From Aspidiotus rigidus (lineage: Eukaryota > Arthropoda > Insecta > Hemiptera > Diaspididae), in assembly GCA_035079385.1 (NCBI GenBank), contig JAVHKY010000056.1, positions 434,001 to 498,000 of the forward strand: a DNA stretch of 64,000 nucleotides, written 5' to 3'. Numbering within the stretch: the first letter of the stretch is position 1; every line of letters begins with the position of its first letter. The position numbers and the translations under genes are program-made. The notes beneath the pieces are model-generated. The model was not told where the DNA came from. It ran no database searches and worked only from the letters and a program-made list of their open reading frames with translations. Positions 12,547-23,969 of the stretch are shown piece after piece.

Positions 12547-12794
12547 GGGCCAGTTTCACCAAATCGATTAAAAACGACGATTAATTTAAACGTCGACGAT
12601 TAATAATCGATTCAGTTTTACCAAAATTAGCGATTAAACTAAGTTTTACTGGTTTAAAACCGAGATAATTCGAAAATCGTCGATTTTTGTCAGTTTTCTG
12701 ATTAAATTTCGATTTTCGAATTGATAAAACTGATCTCATTGGAAATCTTTGTTTTTCATGAAACTTAGTTTGGTGGAGTTGGTAAAACCGGCTC
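12547..12794. mobile_element. Harbinger-like MITE, 248 bp
   Basis: Terminal inverted repeats GGGCCAGTTTCACC (left) and GGTAAAACCGGCTC (right, inverted match with a few changes). TAA occurs on both sides (12544-12546 and 12795-12797). A three-base T-rich duplication and GGGCC-type ends fit PIF/Harbinger non-autonomous elements. The interior is rich in ATCGATT and CGATTAA words and has no coding capacity. It sits within a modular-repeat patch. Confidence 0.75.
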
Positions 12795-12859
12795 TAAGTC
12801 TAAACTTTGAGCTATAATAGGAGGGGGACTGTGACCATTTTTGCCAATAATTTTAGACT

Positions 12860-13550
12860 CGGACCATTTTTGTTTTAGCCGGACATCACACGAAGTATCC
12901 TATTGAATCATGTCGAATACAAATTGACGTCATGTCGACCCATGATTTCAATAAGTAATTGACACAAATTCGACGTCGATTTACCCTCGAAATAGTTCCG
13001 AGGTATGACGACCAGAAATCGACCACAAACGACTGCAAATTGACGTAAAATCGACTCATCCATTCTATCCGTTCTAACCTGAATCCTGCAATTGACGCAG
13101 AAATCAAGTTGATCACGAGTGCACAGAATTTAATGAACTTCCATTCGACGTCGACAGGGGTAAATGATTCTTGTACATACCCTAAAATGGTTATCTAAAA
13201 TGAATTATAAAATTTCGCTCGTCCCGAAATGAGGATCGGTCATTTCCTGCCGTCGACATCGGGTGCACGCACTGTTCACATTTCACTCATATTGATCATA
13301 TTTTTGGTAGCCTAAGAATCGATGTCGAAATGTAGTCAACGTGACATTAGACAAAATATTTCCTGAGTCGACGATCGACGTCATCAGGAAGTCGATTTAC
13401 CTTTAAAATCGATTGTATTTTTATGGATATAGGTAAAGATGTCGATTTGACGTAGAATTTTGATCGACTTTCAGTTGTCATTGCCTGTGATTCGGAATGG
13501 ACCCTAAATCGACGGTCGAAATGGTTCAACAGGCAAATTGGAAAAAACAC
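12860..13550. repeat. GTCGA-rich degenerate repeats
   Basis: Words such as TCGACGTCG, AAATCGAC and GTCGATTT recur at irregular spacing through about 700 bp. Smaller patches of the same kind lie at 4370-4490 and 52010-52210. No clear unit length. The stretch ends at a palindrome module (AACAGGTTCCCTGTT, 13556-13570). Confidence 0.55.
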
Positions 13551-13989
13551 TATAGAACAGGTTCCCTGTTAATAAAAGTCATGTTTAAAAAATTTTTAAG
13601 AGCTTGCCTCGATGGATATTGAAATTCCATTGAAAGAGAGCCAATCAAATAAATTTCTTCAATAAAACAAAAATTATGTTGCATAACTCATGTGGCTATA
13701 ATGCCATCAATGATTTCGAGAAAAGGCTTCAAGGGCCATTAAAGGAAAACGACCTATTGAAAATATCAACTCTGAATTCTTACTAATTTTCATTAAAATA
13801 AGGCACTTTCGTCAACTATTTTGGCGAAAGTCTGTTTTGTGAGTAAATATTGGGAAATAGGTTCAAACTTTACCTTTATTGGGTCGGGCAATGAGGACTT
13901 GTACGTGGCTGTGGAAGCTGGAATGTTTTCTTTTTTTTTGTGATTGTCTAAAACACCACCTGTACGTATGTTTTCTCATCAATTTACAC

Positions 13990-15440
13990 GGAGCTTCGCC
14001 TGGAGGAGGTGTTTGAAGGAGAGAAATTTGGTTTTTGTGCGATAACTCGCCTACGAGTGAGCCTGAAAATGAAATTTATTCTACGTCCGATTTTAATTTT
14101 GAAAAATTCAGTACCTTCTAGATAACGAAAAGTAACGCGGCTAGAGTATTCTAAAGTTTGTCTTATTTTGTAATAATGCATTGAAAAATTTTGCAACAAC
14201 AAGTTGAGTCGCAAGAGATCGCGCAGGTACAAAAAATAGATATCAGTTTTTCGAGGGAGGGGCGTGCGGGTACGATTATTGTTTAAATTGGAATTTAATA
14301 TCTTAATTTTGTCAAATCCATCTTCGTCTCAACCATGTCTGAACGTGCAGGGTGCATGCTAACTACTTGCTGCTCTTGCAGGTGCGAGACCTCGTGGTTG
14401 CCAATGATTGCCGCCTTGCCGGCAAAGCAATTCAGGAAATGTAAACTGCGAAATTTATTGATGTATATATAGGTAGTCAGGATTTGTAAAAAGATTTTCT
14501 TCCTGGCTCTCTCAATAGATCATGAGGTACAGCTTCCCCTAGGTTTTTTGTTCCAGGCTGTGGGTGGTACTGTGACACAATGCCATCATTGAGGAAGCTT
14601 TCGGAAAAGCTGGGTTGCTTCTGTACGACTTCTTGCAGCTTAGCAATTATGGTTAAGGTGAAGCGGATCTTCAATGCTTCATCCTCTGACGTTGTCGCTT
14701 CAGCGCGAAGTACTGTACAAGTGTGAGGCCAGCGGATAAGATGACTTTGACTTTATGATTATTGTGTATTACATTAAATAGAATGAGCTCATGGCTTCCA
14801 TTTTGTTGATTACTCGCAGAGCCCAGATTTCTCAGTATTTGTCGTATCAGGAATCTTTAAAAGTTGAAGGAGGTTCGTTTCATTAGAAGTATTAAAGTCT
14901 GGTAAAGCAATTTTATTTCGTCGAAAAATAATACTAAAAATAGGGTTTCCCCGCTGCCATTGCATTCTTGCAATGGCACCTAATTTTTTTTTTTAAATGT
15001 CGAATACCATACTACATATAAATATTTATTTTTAGCTCCAAGAAATCTGAGCCCTGATGATAAGTTGTGCACTCGAAATCGAATGGGAGGATAAAATTCT
15101 TACATGCTATGAAATAAAAAACTTGGACATTCACGCGACGTTACAATGCGTTGTATAAAAGAAAGTTACTGAACTTTTTTCAATTAAAATTGGAAGTAAA
15201 ATGTTTTTTGTCTTGAAATATTTTTCCCAGCCATATTTGCGAGCGAATTATCGCACAGAAACCAAATATTACCCGCTTTGAACTTCCTTCGCGGATCGGG
15301 ATTTTCAAGAGAGGACGCGCAAAACAATGCGTCAACCAACAAGAGAAGAAGATTCTGCTGCTCTCATTTCTATTCAAGACCTTCATCTGTCTGACTTCAT
15401 TACCCGGACTGCGTTGTTCTCGAAAATGATGTCACCGAGA
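13990..15440. repeat. Uncharacterised dispersed repeat, copy A
   Basis: Colinear similarity to 23970-25860. Shared stretches include GTACAAGTGTGAGGCCAGCG, ATGAGCTCAT, CTCCAAGAAATC.GAGCC, TAAGTTGTGC.CTCGA and ATAAAAAACTT.GACAT, in the same order and orientation with AT-rich gaps between. No protein was recognised in either copy. The ends are estimates. Confidence 0.72.
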
Positions 15441-15449
15441 GATTCTACA

Positions 15450-17240
15450 GTTACCATAACTTTTTTTCTAGCGATTATTATTCGTTTCACCACCGGTTTT
15501 GTTCTCCTGCATCTCCTTTTTCGTCCGATATTACTTGATACCCAAGCTTTCAGTTCAGTTCTGTTTTCCGTTTGATGATGGCGTTGCAAACCGAAAGCGT
15601 TCTAGTAAATTCGCCTATGGACATCCCGAGTGATTCGCGATGCACTTCTACTTCTAATGAATTGAGAGGGCTTGTGATCTTCGGGAGTACTGTGGCCACG
15701 AAAACGACATTCACATTGACTGTAATAAAGCGTGAAAATTTGCAGCGATGAAAAGGAGTCCGGAGGTTGGCGAAAAAATAGAGTTTGCGCTCCTCAGTAC
15801 ATACGTTCTGTTGCCAGTAGTAGTTTCAACTATAATTTTTTTTATAATTTACGAAAGCATCTCATATAAAAACGTTGCCATTTTGATCTCAATGGCGTGA
15901 ATTGATTCCCAGCTTTGCTTATTGATGAAGTCGAGATTGGATTTCAATTCAAAAGAACGAACTACGATGCCAATTTAGAGCGACTTTGATTTAATGCTCC
16001 AGAAAGTTGTCGAACGAATTCCACTTCAGTAATTTTGCTTCTCTCACTTTTTTTTCTCTATTTTTTGTGCCCTTTGATTTTCTGTTCTTTCACGAAAATA
16101 TGTCTAAGAAGAAATCGAATTCAGCCTCTTTTCAAGTTCTAGAATAACGATCGTGGACCTTGACTGCAATGTTTGCCTCATGTTCATGCTATCTTGTTTC
16201 AGTTCGCGTACTTCTTTTTTCCGATCCTCTAGTCGATTCTTATTAATTTTACAATTCGTAAAATTAAACGATGAATAATGATATTCTTTTCAAGAAGTAT
16301 ATTCATATCTGCTCTCTTCCCATAAACGAAAGGAGTAAATATTATGTATATTTCATCCTTTACCATATCGAGAATTCAAGCAAACGGTACTTTCGTGTGA
16401 AAGAATTTGACACTTGAAAAATATAGCCACCGTATGTTTACTAATATTAGAATTCGTTGACGTAATCTTTATCGTGTATCCCTGGTGATTTTCCAAAATT
16501 CATAATTTTATGTTGTCGTTATTTCTTATTGGGATCTCCGATTCTTCTTTGAGACGTGCACTTAAATCATATTATATTATTTTTAAAGTATTATTTTACA
16601 CTTAAAATTTTAAATCAATCGAGATGAAGGTTTTTACGCGAGCGATCAAGATGGAAATAAAATCACAAGTGCATTCTTTATGGAAAATAATCCGTGTACT
16701 GTAAAACTGCTGAAGTATACAAAACTAGTGCATCCAAAAATACCGCGTTTTCCCTTTTGCCCCGCTTGCGCCTCAAATATTGAAAATTGCTCGTACGATA
16801 TTTCAATCGTCAATTTGAAGGTCATACATTTGACCCTAAACGAGCACTTAGGAGAGAGGATGGGCTCTCGGGCTAGCACACTTCCGATTAACTACCCAAT
16901 ACTCAGGATGGCAATATGGATAACCAAAACTTACGGGTTCATAGACGCAGCTAACTGAAGCAGGCACGGTACTTGTTCAATGGGAGATCGTAATTATGAA
17001 TAATAATGATGATTGGTTTTCGGCCCGTAGTCTGATTTTGCTAAAACATCTTCCCTTAGATGGGGTGCCAACCTCGAGATTTTTGTACGTCCTTCTTCGA
17101 CATGATTCAGACCTCAAAATTGTACCGTTCGCCCAGCAAATTGTACTTCCGAATGAGCCTTAGTCTGGAAATTTGGAAAAATATTCGAAGGTGGCTTTTG
17201 ATTTTTGATCCTACGAAATTGAAAAAAATTTTGACTTACG
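15450..17240. other. AT-rich DNA, nothing recognised
   Basis: Short open frames at 16646-16958 on both strands have no recognisable domain. No repeat module was detected. Confidence 0.4.
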
Positions 17241-17249
17241 AGCTGTACG

Positions 17250-18480
17250 AGATCGTGAATAATACAAATTGAAAAAATATCGATGAGTAATCGTCCCTCT
17301 CCCTTGTGGTGTTCTTTGTTACAGTGTTTACCAAACAGTGACTTGCAATCTTCTTTCTCCCTTGATATTTTGTGCTCTTTTTTCCTGATCTTAAACTTTC
17401 TCCCTCGCAGTTTCACCAATGTAGATACCTTCGCCCTGCTCACAACTGAGCTTTCACACTTTCCTCGTCGTTTTCTTCTGTCTGGTCATTGTTAATTCTT
17501 TCCACTGCGGGTAGGTTGTATAAATACCCACATTCACATAATAGCCGTTGAACGTCTTCATCACCTTATTTGTGTACTTACCTGCGTATGGTATTGATCC
17601 AGAGTACTGTCTCACAGTGTCACATTTGCTTTCAAATTCCCAAAGACTCCCTCAACCACATCTCTATCGTAGCCGTTGGCTTCTGCGATCCGCTCCACTA
17701 TCTCGATTTCTTTCCTCTTCTTTTCATTGTTCTTCAATACAAAAATTCCTCGATAGCCGTTAACTTTTTCCTGGGGTAGAGACACAATTCATTTGGAATG
17801 ATGGCGGCCGTGTGCCTCGGCTTCTTGTAGATTTTGTATTCTATCTGGTTGTTTACCAGTGTGTATGTGAGGTCCAAATAGTCAATGGTCTCATTGCCCT
17901 GTACTACTGTAAATTTGATGCTTTCGTTCACCGCATTCGGTTTCAAGAAGGAATTGGTTCACTTGTCTTTTAGTGCCTGGCCACACAATTGGAATATCAT
18001 CTACATACCTGGCCCAGTGTTTGGTCGAGTTTTCGATCTTGTTTTTCATGGCATTCATGAACGTCTCCGCCAGTATCGGAGACAGCGGTGACTTCAAAAC
18101 TATATCTGTTGTTTTTGAGCAGGGCGAGAAGTCTCTACTTTGGTATGGTGCCAAATATGTTTTTCGCGTCACAGGATGCCAGCTTGCCGTTACTCTTGGT
18201 TTCCACACTTGCTCTATCAGCTCACCAGTGTTTCTCATGTATTGGCTGGGTGCTAACTGGTAGTTTTCAATCAACTCTTTCCCGTTTTTCATTTGTCGTC
18301 TTTCGAAAGTCCCCTTCGTCTGTATGGTGTAGAGCGAAAATTTTCTATATCCCACAAATAGATTAGCTACCCCTTTGCAGGCTATCTCACGAGAGAATGC
18401 CAGGTCGATCAAATCTATTTTAGACGATGCGATGCAACGATACAGGGGGAGAACGGACGTCCCTTCTTATGCTGCTCCAT
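17250..18480 (-). mobile_element. Penelope-like element, RT with YVDD box
   Basis: Read on the - strand, the frame 18412-17891 contains KSPLSPILAETFMN (RT block before the palm aspartates) and RYVDDIPIVWPGT, with the YVDD catalytic box at 18007-17996. The next frame, 17946-17734, carries NESIKFTVVQGNETIDYLDL and EYKIYKKPRHTA, the downstream conserved part. The GIY-YIG region follows at 17443-17285 (KFKIRKKEHK then DCKSLFGKHC), but the first YIG strand is altered. Frame changes separate the three pieces, so it is a pseudogene. The 5' end near 18480 and the 3' end near 17250 are estimated from loss of similarity. Confidence 0.88.
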
Positions 18481-20700
18481 CCTCTGGCTGGTCTGATTAA
18501 TGTGGCATTCTTTTGTCAGACGGACTTTACTCCTTTAAAATATCTTTGATTACGTGTCACACTCGTTGGCATCAAATTCCACAGCAGCTTGTGAGTTCGC
18601 TTAACATTATATCCTGAATTTTAAACTTTCCCTCTATAAATATTCAAGTAATTTTTTCAAGTCCCTAAGGTAGGTCAAGGTCATTGACAACGTTATATTT
18701 TGATTACGTCACATTCTTTTTTTGTAGTTTTTCTAAGAACCCTCTCTGAAGGAATTTAGGCTGATGACGACAACAACTTCCTCAACTCTCCATATCTGAG
18801 TATCTTTTTGCCTACAAAGCTCGCAGCTTGTAATTTTTCCAAGTCCCCTTTCTCATTTCCATAAGGGTCATTTTCCTATGCGCAGCTCGAAGCTAATTCC
18901 TCTTTCTTCTAAAAAAGTTGAATTATTTTTTCTAAACCTATCGATACAAAAATAAGGATAGTCAGGAGTAGTTAAATGGACTCCCCCAATTTATTCATGT
19001 TCGGTCTTGTAGTGTGCTCGTTTCTAAATGCACAACTTTACCCAATCGTTCAACTTATTAAGTCATCTTATAAGTCTCATCCCAAGGAGAAGACGTTGAG
19101 GTCTAAGTGAGATTCATCTATACATTTTACGATCGAAATTTTTATGATATACGGAAAGTATGTCAGTGATGCGGATAGCCTGTAAAATTGATCGATTTTC
19201 CTCATTTTATGACTTCAAGACGGTACTTGTGCTTCGTTTTCGCACTTTTTATGTAAATTGTAATATTTAGCTGAGTCCGAAAACCGCTTAAATACAGATT
19301 AAAACGGTAGTACAAAGTTATTTGGATTTTTCACGATGACTCAACTTGTCACCTATCCAACAACGAAAAAATTTTCTCGATTTTTCGTGTCGAAAATCAC
19401 AATCCATTTACAGGAAGGTCACCTCATGGAAAAACTCTTTGTTGGAATATTTAGTTCGCTTTAATACTTCCTGTGATCTAGGGGATAGTGCGACGAGAAT
19501 TTGGGTCGAGTCCTCAAAAAAAATGAATTTTCAAAACCGAGGACGTAATAGAAGTACGATAACGATACTATTCAGTCATCAACGGGTACATGTATTCCTC
19601 ACTACGATACCTCTCTTCACGCCTACTTGAGTAGAATAATTAAAAGGAATTTAATTAACTCCCAACACCAACCTTCGTGTATCTGCCCATTGAGAATACT
19701 CTTTCGAATGATTTTAATTACGACAAAATAACAAGATGATACACGACGAATTAACACGTATATTAACACTGATCGTTGTGATTACATTTACAGCTTCTGC
19801 TTCCATTAATTGAAGTATTTAACCATGAAAACGCGTCGTCTTCGTGAAAATTATGTCGAATCGCACCGGTGTATTTGTCCTAGGAACAACGAGTGCACTA
19901 TACTCGTACGTTGTATTTACCGGTGGATATAACAGTATACTTATTATTGTAGAGCTAGAGGTCTCCCTTGTCTTCTACGGTACATTAAAACACCATTAGA
20001 GCAAACGGCGCAGCGATCCGACCATAAGATTGCGTAGATTTGTAGGTTCGTGTCGCGGTTTTTACGAGCTAAAGTTACGCCAGCGTCGTCAAAATAAATA
20101 TTATGATGGTTGAGGACAGGTCTAGTTGCAAAATCTGCTCGCTGAATTGTCCGCGCGGTCGCCGAAAATTTTTTAACAAAAATTAGATATTCACCATCGC
20201 ATCGCATCGTCGCCGGAATCGACGTTCGAGGCGCCGAAATTGGTACACTTTATAATATGCGCACTGCACTGTATGCAGCGTTAACTATACCCGATACCTA
20301 ACCTTTAACATATTATATTCGAATAACATTTTAATTTTGTAAATCGCACACACGTTCCACAAATAACGACGTCGCGTCGTTGTCGCATGCTGCCTACGTT
20401 GACCTTCTCTGTTGAACCTCAAGATACTTCGCACGACGCTCCATTTTCTCCAGTCCATTCATTGCGTTAAGTTTGTTTTCTTCCAAAGACGAAAGTTCAC
20501 TCTTCATGTAGAGACTGATCAATGTACTCATTCATCTTAGGAATTTTTCACACTTCGCTTATGAAATTCATCGTCTATTTCCTCGTCATCGTTCATTCAT
20601 GTGTTGTTTGTTAGCGGAGCACTCGTTATTTTTCTTTGGGGTACATCCTCAGAAATTCCCGCGTTTGTTTCCAGTTGGATAATTTTTTTTTCACCGGAAA
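18480..20700. other. AT-rich DNA, few modules
   Basis: Diverged ~48 bp units near 18640-18700 and 18830-18860. 19900-20500 is CpG-bearing and apparently single copy. No gene recognised. Confidence 0.4.
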
Positions 20701-21425
20701 CCCGCTATCCTTTTTGTTGAAGGTACTTTCAGGAAATTTTCATCCGCAAGTGTGAGCGCGAGCGGCCCGAGCCCGGGGGGAGAGGAAGACATGGAGAAAT
20801 TTCGACCTCCGAGCTATAAATGATAGGAGGGGGACTCAGAAAATTTTCGACCCTCGAGCTAGGGACTTGGAAAAATTTCCACTGTTGAGCTACATATATA
20901 TATATATATATCAGGAGGGGGACTTGAAACAACGACGGCTTCCTTGAAATTGCAGCGCGTTCAAGTTGTCACGTCATCATTTTCGGGACTTGGAAAAACC
21001 TCAGGCTCTGAGCTTTATATAATAGGAGGGGAACCTGTAGGAACGACGGCTTCCTTAACGAAGTTAAACGAGGAACGCAGGGAACCTGTTTTATGAGTTA
21101 TATGGGATTTGGTATTGAGAATTCAAGGAAGCCTAGACGTAGATAGAGTTGGTATAAAGAAGGCCTAGACCTACTATATAAGCCTAGTATAATATAGTTT
21201 GAGAGTCTAAATTTTTCTCGAATCTCGAGCTATTATGATAAAAGGGGGACTTGGAAAAACTCCTATCATATATGGCTCGAGAGTCGAAAGTTTCCAAGTC
21301 TCCCTCCTATCATATATAGCTCGATCGTCGAAATGTTTCCAAGTTCTTGTTCGACGGCGCACGGCAAATTTCTCAAAAAGCCCCCCATAGAACAGGTTCC
21401 CTGTTAAATACGTAAAATTCTCGGG
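20700..21425. repeat. Patch of modular repeats beside the RTE LINE
   Basis: ~48 bp units (inverted) at 20790-20930, with a (TA)11-type run near 20893. Next come the inverted ACGACGGCTTCCTTG..CAAGTTGTCACGT module, GAACGCAGGGAACCTGTT at 21074-21090, more units, and AACAGGTTCCCTGTT at 21391-21405, preceded by the CGGCAAATTTCTCAAAAAGC module. The LINE remnant begins immediately after. Confidence 0.75.
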
Positions 21426-21759
21426 ACAAATGCAGACCTGATTTTTTGCCCGGTGTCCTACGTATTCCTGCCTGCGATGTTTGGCTGCTCAAACTAAGTC
21501 TTCAATTCTCTGGATCGGCTCCATACCACATCTCGCAAAGAAGCCTCCAACCTTTTTATTGCTTGCTTTGTGAACGTATCCACTTCTACGCCATATAAGA
21601 GTACACATAACACCTTAGCATACGTTGTCTGGTTGCTAGGTTAACTGCTCGATCATTCAGGAAATTCTTCATTTTTCCATTCGTTTCACTTCAGTCTCGG
21701 GGCTTAGTTGGTTGGTTTTATTGGTCCCTAGATATTTGAATTCATCTACTCTCTCCACA

Positions 21760-22976
21760 GGCTTTCGTAAGGGTTTTTCGACAACAGATCATCTACATAC
21801 TACAAACCAAATAATCGAAAAATGTGCGGAATACCAAATCAGTTTATACCTAGCATTAATAGACTATAAAAAAGCATTCGATACAGTGAAACATGACTTC
21901 TTGTTTAAGGCGTTAAGAAACCAAGAGATCTCAGGAAATTACATAAAAATAATACAAGACATGTATCGCGAAACAAGAGCACGAATTAAAACCGACGTAG
22001 AGGGGGAATATTTTGAAATAACAAAGGGGGTAGCTCAAGGGGACCCACTATCACCAATATTATTCAACTGCGCGCTCGAGCAGATATTTAGGAAATTGAA
22101 TTGGGAGAATAGAGGTGTAAACGTAAACGGGGAGAGGATCTCAAACCTAAGGTTCGCGGATGACGTAATTCTTATATCTAACTCGGAGGAAGAACTGAAC
22201 GAAATGATAACGGAACTGGCGATAGAGGGGGAGGAGTCGGGGTTAATAATTAGTATTAAAAACACAAAGAAATTAATAAATCGTGAAAGTTTAGCTAAAG
22301 CAATAATATATGGGGAGGAAGTAGGGAGGACGAGACTTATCTAGGTCAGTTGATATCAATGGAAGATCGCACGAAGAAAGAAATCGAAAGAAGAATATCA
22401 AAGGCATGGAACAAATTTTGGTCACTAAAAAAAATATTCAAAGGTCCTTTCAAAAACAACCAAAAAAGTAAAATATTTAACATGTGCGTAAGTCCCTCCC
22501 TAACATACGGCTGTCAGACTTGGCCGCTGACTGCCAAATCCCTGAAGAAAATTGCAACTACCCAAAACGCAATGGAAAGATCAATTCTCGGGTACAGAAT
22601 AAAAGACCGTATAAAAATAACCGATATCAAAAAGAGCCTACCCAATAATACCGACATAGTTAGATACATCAGAAGAATGAAGTGGAAATGGGCGGGACAT
22701 GTGGCGAGTATGAGGGACGATAGGTGGGCATATAAAACAACCTTCTGGTATCTTTCTCACTACAAGAGGAAAAGAGGCCATGAACGTACGAGGTGGTACG
22801 ATGATATTAATGGGTTTTTAAGGGGGAAAAACTTTCAAAAAATTGCAAGAAAAAGAAAGGAGTGGGAACGACTGCAGGAAACCTTTGCTCTCTATGGGCC
22901 GACGATCTTTAATTAGTTAACTATTGTATTGTACTATTTATAATTGTAATCGTCAATAAAGGGTATTTGGATTTGG
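21760..22976 (+). mobile_element. 5'-truncated RTE-type LINE with intact 3' end
   Basis: A recent-looking non-LTR retrotransposon insertion. The + strand frame from 21760 encodes GFRKGFSTTDHL, then the RT A-block LIDYKKAFDTV, the B-block GVAQGDPLSPILFN (about 22030-22070) and the catalytic LRFADDVILIS with FADD at 22153-22164. One frameshift near 22335 moves the frame. The rest (YLGQLISMEDRTKKEI, CQTWPLTAKSLKK, MERSILGYRIKDR, MKWKWAGHVASMRDDRW) runs to a stop at 22914-22916. This order is typical of insect RTE elements. A short 3' UTR with CAATAAAG ends in short TTTGG repeats at 22976. A 12-base duplication (ACTCTCTCCACA at 21748-21759 and 22977-22988) flanks it. It sits inside another RTE element. 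Confidence 0.93.
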
Positions 22977-23227
22977 ACTCTCTCCACAAGTTCGTTGTTA
23001 ATGACCAGTTCTGCACCTAGGTGCTCTTCCCGACTGAGGATCACGAATTTTGTACTCTTCAGGTCATATTCCTGTTCTGCTTTGTTTACTTTGTCCACCA
23101 GTTCCTGTAGTTCCTCTCCGAAAACACTCATCAGTGCCGTATCATCAGTATAGCGGATATTATTGACATACTTCCCGTTTATTCTGATCCTTATTTCATC
23201 ATCCTGCAAAGCTTCATTAAATACCTC

Positions 23228-23417
23228 CGCATAGGCGGCAACTTTGGGGGTGCTCCGGGGCTCGAGCACCCCTCGAGATTTTCCAAGGGATGCTGCGCAC
23301 CCCTTGGGAAATCTCAGAGGGGGAAACACGTACGTGCGAGGCGCAAAATTTTTTGCCTCCCCCCCCCTCTAAATTTACTTCGAGCACCCCTTGAGAAAAT
23401 TGTAAGTTGCCGCCTAT
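23228..23417. mobile_element. 190 bp MITE, 8-bp target duplication (hAT-like size)
   Basis: Terminal inverted repeats ATAGGCGGCAACTT (left, 23231-23244) and AAGTTGCCGCCTAT (right, 23404-23417). Flanking copies of AATACCTC occur at 23220-23227 and 23418-23425. Removing the element with one flank copy makes the interrupted RTE reading frame continuous, which identifies the 8-bp duplication. Eight bases is the usual hAT duplication; the family is inferred from that only. The left end carries three extra bases (CGC) outside the inverted repeat. The interior is GC-rich with GAGCACCCCT-type inverted segments and has no coding capacity. Confidence 0.82.
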
Positions 23418-23969
23418 AATACCTCGTCTGCACACATATTAAATCACATTCATCCATTTTCCTTTTGCTTCCTTTTAATTTCCCTATTGATTTCTTTGTA
23501 CACCGGTCCTTCTTGCTTCCACTAAATCAGTCATTTCATCCGTAATCTGTGGTTTTTTCCGCTGCATTCTCTCTGGTTTGAATTCTTCTTGGTACAACTC
23601 CTTAATCCCAGTACTGATTCTTGAGATTCTATGTTTCACGCTTTCTCCTTCTGTCTGGCCAAATGCCCTTTCAAAGGGTTCGTTCACTTTTTCCGGTTGC
23701 CTTTCGAAAGCTTTATTTTTGAGCTTGCTTAAGTCGGCTTGAGGTTTTCTCTGGTCCCTTTTCTCGATCGTTTTCCAAGTTGAACTGAAGTTGTCTACAA
23801 CTGGATTGTGGTCCGATTCCACGTTTGGGCCCGGGTATGCTGTTACTCTCTTTATAGCATTCCGAAACCTGCTGTTGATCATAATGTAGTCGATCTGGTT
23901 TTTGATAGATTTTCGCTGAAATGACGCATGGTAACGCCGCTCAAGTCTGGTGAAGTTTGTCAAATTTGT

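Larger units (their letters stand above)
21430..23965 (-). mobile_element. RTE-type LINE, split by two later insertions
   Basis: A - strand element read from 23965 down. The frame 23963-23484 has NQIDYIMINSRFRNAIKRV and SDHNPVV, the end of an APE-type endonuclease, then a lysine-rich linker (YKEINREIKRK). Most of the RT fingers are missing by internal deletion. RT continues at about 23460 with FNMCADEV, is broken by a 190 bp MITE, and resumes at 23217 with NEALQDDEIRIRINGKYVNNIRYTDDTALM; the catalytic box reads YTDD rather than the usual YADD. At 22980 it is cut by a + strand RTE insertion and resumes at 21759 with RVDEFKYLGTNKTN. Frame is preserved across both insertion points, so both came after this copy landed. 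The 3' boundary near 21430 is estimated. Confidence 0.9.

Noticed and set aside
16680..16958. 92-codon + strand frame with several Cys
   Set aside because: An overlapping frame exists on the other strand, with no splice context and no recognisable family.
23234..23416. TA target duplication for the 23.2 kb MITE
   Set aside because: TA also flanks the inverted repeats, but only the 8-bp AATACCTC solution restores the interrupted LINE frame.
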